Part shown: positions 5,689 through 6,099 of the stretch, one piece after another
Position numbering within the stretch: the first letter of the stretch is position 1
Layout of the letters: each line of letters starts with the position of its first letter
From: Actinomycetota bacterium
GTDB taxonomy: Bacteria; Actinomycetota; Actinomycetes; Streptosporangiales; Streptosporangiaceae
DNA length: 6,099 nt
Assembly (NCBI GenBank): GCA_003242605.1
Contig: QGUZ01000307.1
Span: 1 to 6,099 of the forward strand
Direction: 5' to 3'
Program-made: the position numbers and the translations under genes
Notes under the pieces: model-generated
What the model saw: only the letters and a program-made list of their open reading frames with translations
Database searches by the model: none
What the model was told of the DNA's origin: nothing

Positions 5689-6099
5689 ATGATGGAGGAG
5701 CCGCGGGAGCGGTTGTGCGCGTACGGCCGGCGGGCGGCCGAGCTCGGCCTGGTGGTCGGCACGTCGGGGAACCTCAGCGTGCGGGAGGGGGACCTGGTGG
5801 CGGTCACGCCGTCGGGGGTGGCCCTCGACCGGCTCACCCCGGCCGACTGCCCGGTGATCGACCTTGAGGGGTACCTCGTCGAGGGCGAGCGGCAGCCGTC
5901 CTCGGAGACGCCGATGCACCTCGCCGTGTACGCCGCGACCGACGCGGCGGCGATCGTGCACACCCACGCGATGTTCAGCACGGTGGTGGCGAGCACGCTG
6001 ACCGAGCTGCCGCCGATCCACTACAACATCCTGCTGCTCGGCGGGCCGGTGCGGGTCGCCGAGTACGCCACGTACGGCACGCCCGAGCTCGCCGCGAAC
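5689..6099 (+). CDS. Class II aldolase, L-fuculose-phosphate aldolase type (5' part, cut by window end)
   Basis: The first 137 residues of a class II (zinc) aldolase are present; the family is about 210-230 residues, so the C-terminal third is missing. These enzymes split sugar 1-phosphates such as L-fuculose-1-phosphate to dihydroxyacetone phosphate and an aldehyde in the cytosol. The sequence shows TSGNLSVR (25-32, phosphate loop), VTPSG (39-43), PSSETPMH (70-77) with candidate catalytic/zinc Glu73, and VHTHA (90-94) with zinc ligands His91 and His93. LPPIHYNI and GG-containing text follow, then YATYGTPELA near the edge. The last block favours the fuculose-phosphate aldolase group over ribulose-phosphate epimerases, but related members include methylthioribulose-phosphate dehydratases and substrate cannot be fixed. 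The third zinc His lies past the edge. Start: ATG 5689; GTG 5686 and ATG 5692 are in frame and equally possible. No ribosome binding site is seen. Confidence 0.85.
   Translation, partial: MMEEPRERLCAYGRRAAELGLVVGTSGNLSVREGDLVAVTPSGVALDRLTPADCPVIDLEGYLVEGERQPSSETPMHLAVYAATDAAAIVHTHAMFSTVVASTLTELPPIHYNILLLGGPVRVAEYATYGTPELAAN

Noticed and set aside
1..6099. CRISPR arrays, insertion sequences, tRNA or rRNA genes
   Set aside because: No spaced direct repeats, transposase text, terminal inverted repeats or tRNA-like cloverleaf were seen on either strand.

Overview
The window comes from a very GC-rich actinobacterium. Third codon positions are almost all G or C, GTG starts are used, and a complete NgcEFG-type amino-sugar importer is present with no ATPase gene beside it. 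The protein sequences suggest a Streptosporangiales- or Streptomyces-like relative, but the species cannot be fixed from this window.

Layout. Bases 1-49 hold the proximal control region of an operon: a 7-1-7 palindrome that looks like a sugar-repressor operator, then a strong ribosome binding site. Bases 50-3387 are a three-gene plus-strand operon: ngcE (lipoprotein sugar-binding protein), ngcF and ngcG (the two membrane permeases). The 69-nt ngcE-ngcF gap holds a GC-only hairpin that ends exactly at the ngcF ribosome binding site, and a 21-codon reading frame that is in frame with ngcF and separated from it by one TGA. ngcF and ngcG overlap by one base (TGATG). A 12-bp GC hairpin at 3387-3418 probably ends transcription from both sides.

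Bases 3446-5560 on the minus strand encode a 704-residue secreted cell-wall hydrolase. It has a signal peptide, a tetrapeptide-repeat linker, a lysozyme/transglycosylase-like domain, a zinc amidase_2 domain and SH3-like C-terminal domains. Bases 5561-5688 form a divergent intergenic region with a good sigma-70-like promoter placed so that the next transcript would be leaderless or nearly so. From 5689 to the window edge is the N-terminal part of a class II aldolase of the L-fuculose-phosphate aldolase type.

How the parts fit. NgcE captures N-acetylglucosamine or chitobiose outside the cell and NgcF/NgcG carry it through the membrane. The ATPase must come from elsewhere, as with the shared MsiK protein of streptomycetes. 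The hydrolase is convergent to the importer, not in its operon. A role in releasing amino sugars for the importer is possible but is only inference. I see no clearly new multi-gene system. The most unusual signals are the ngcE-ngcF junction and the 12-bp repeats at both ends of the hydrolase gene.
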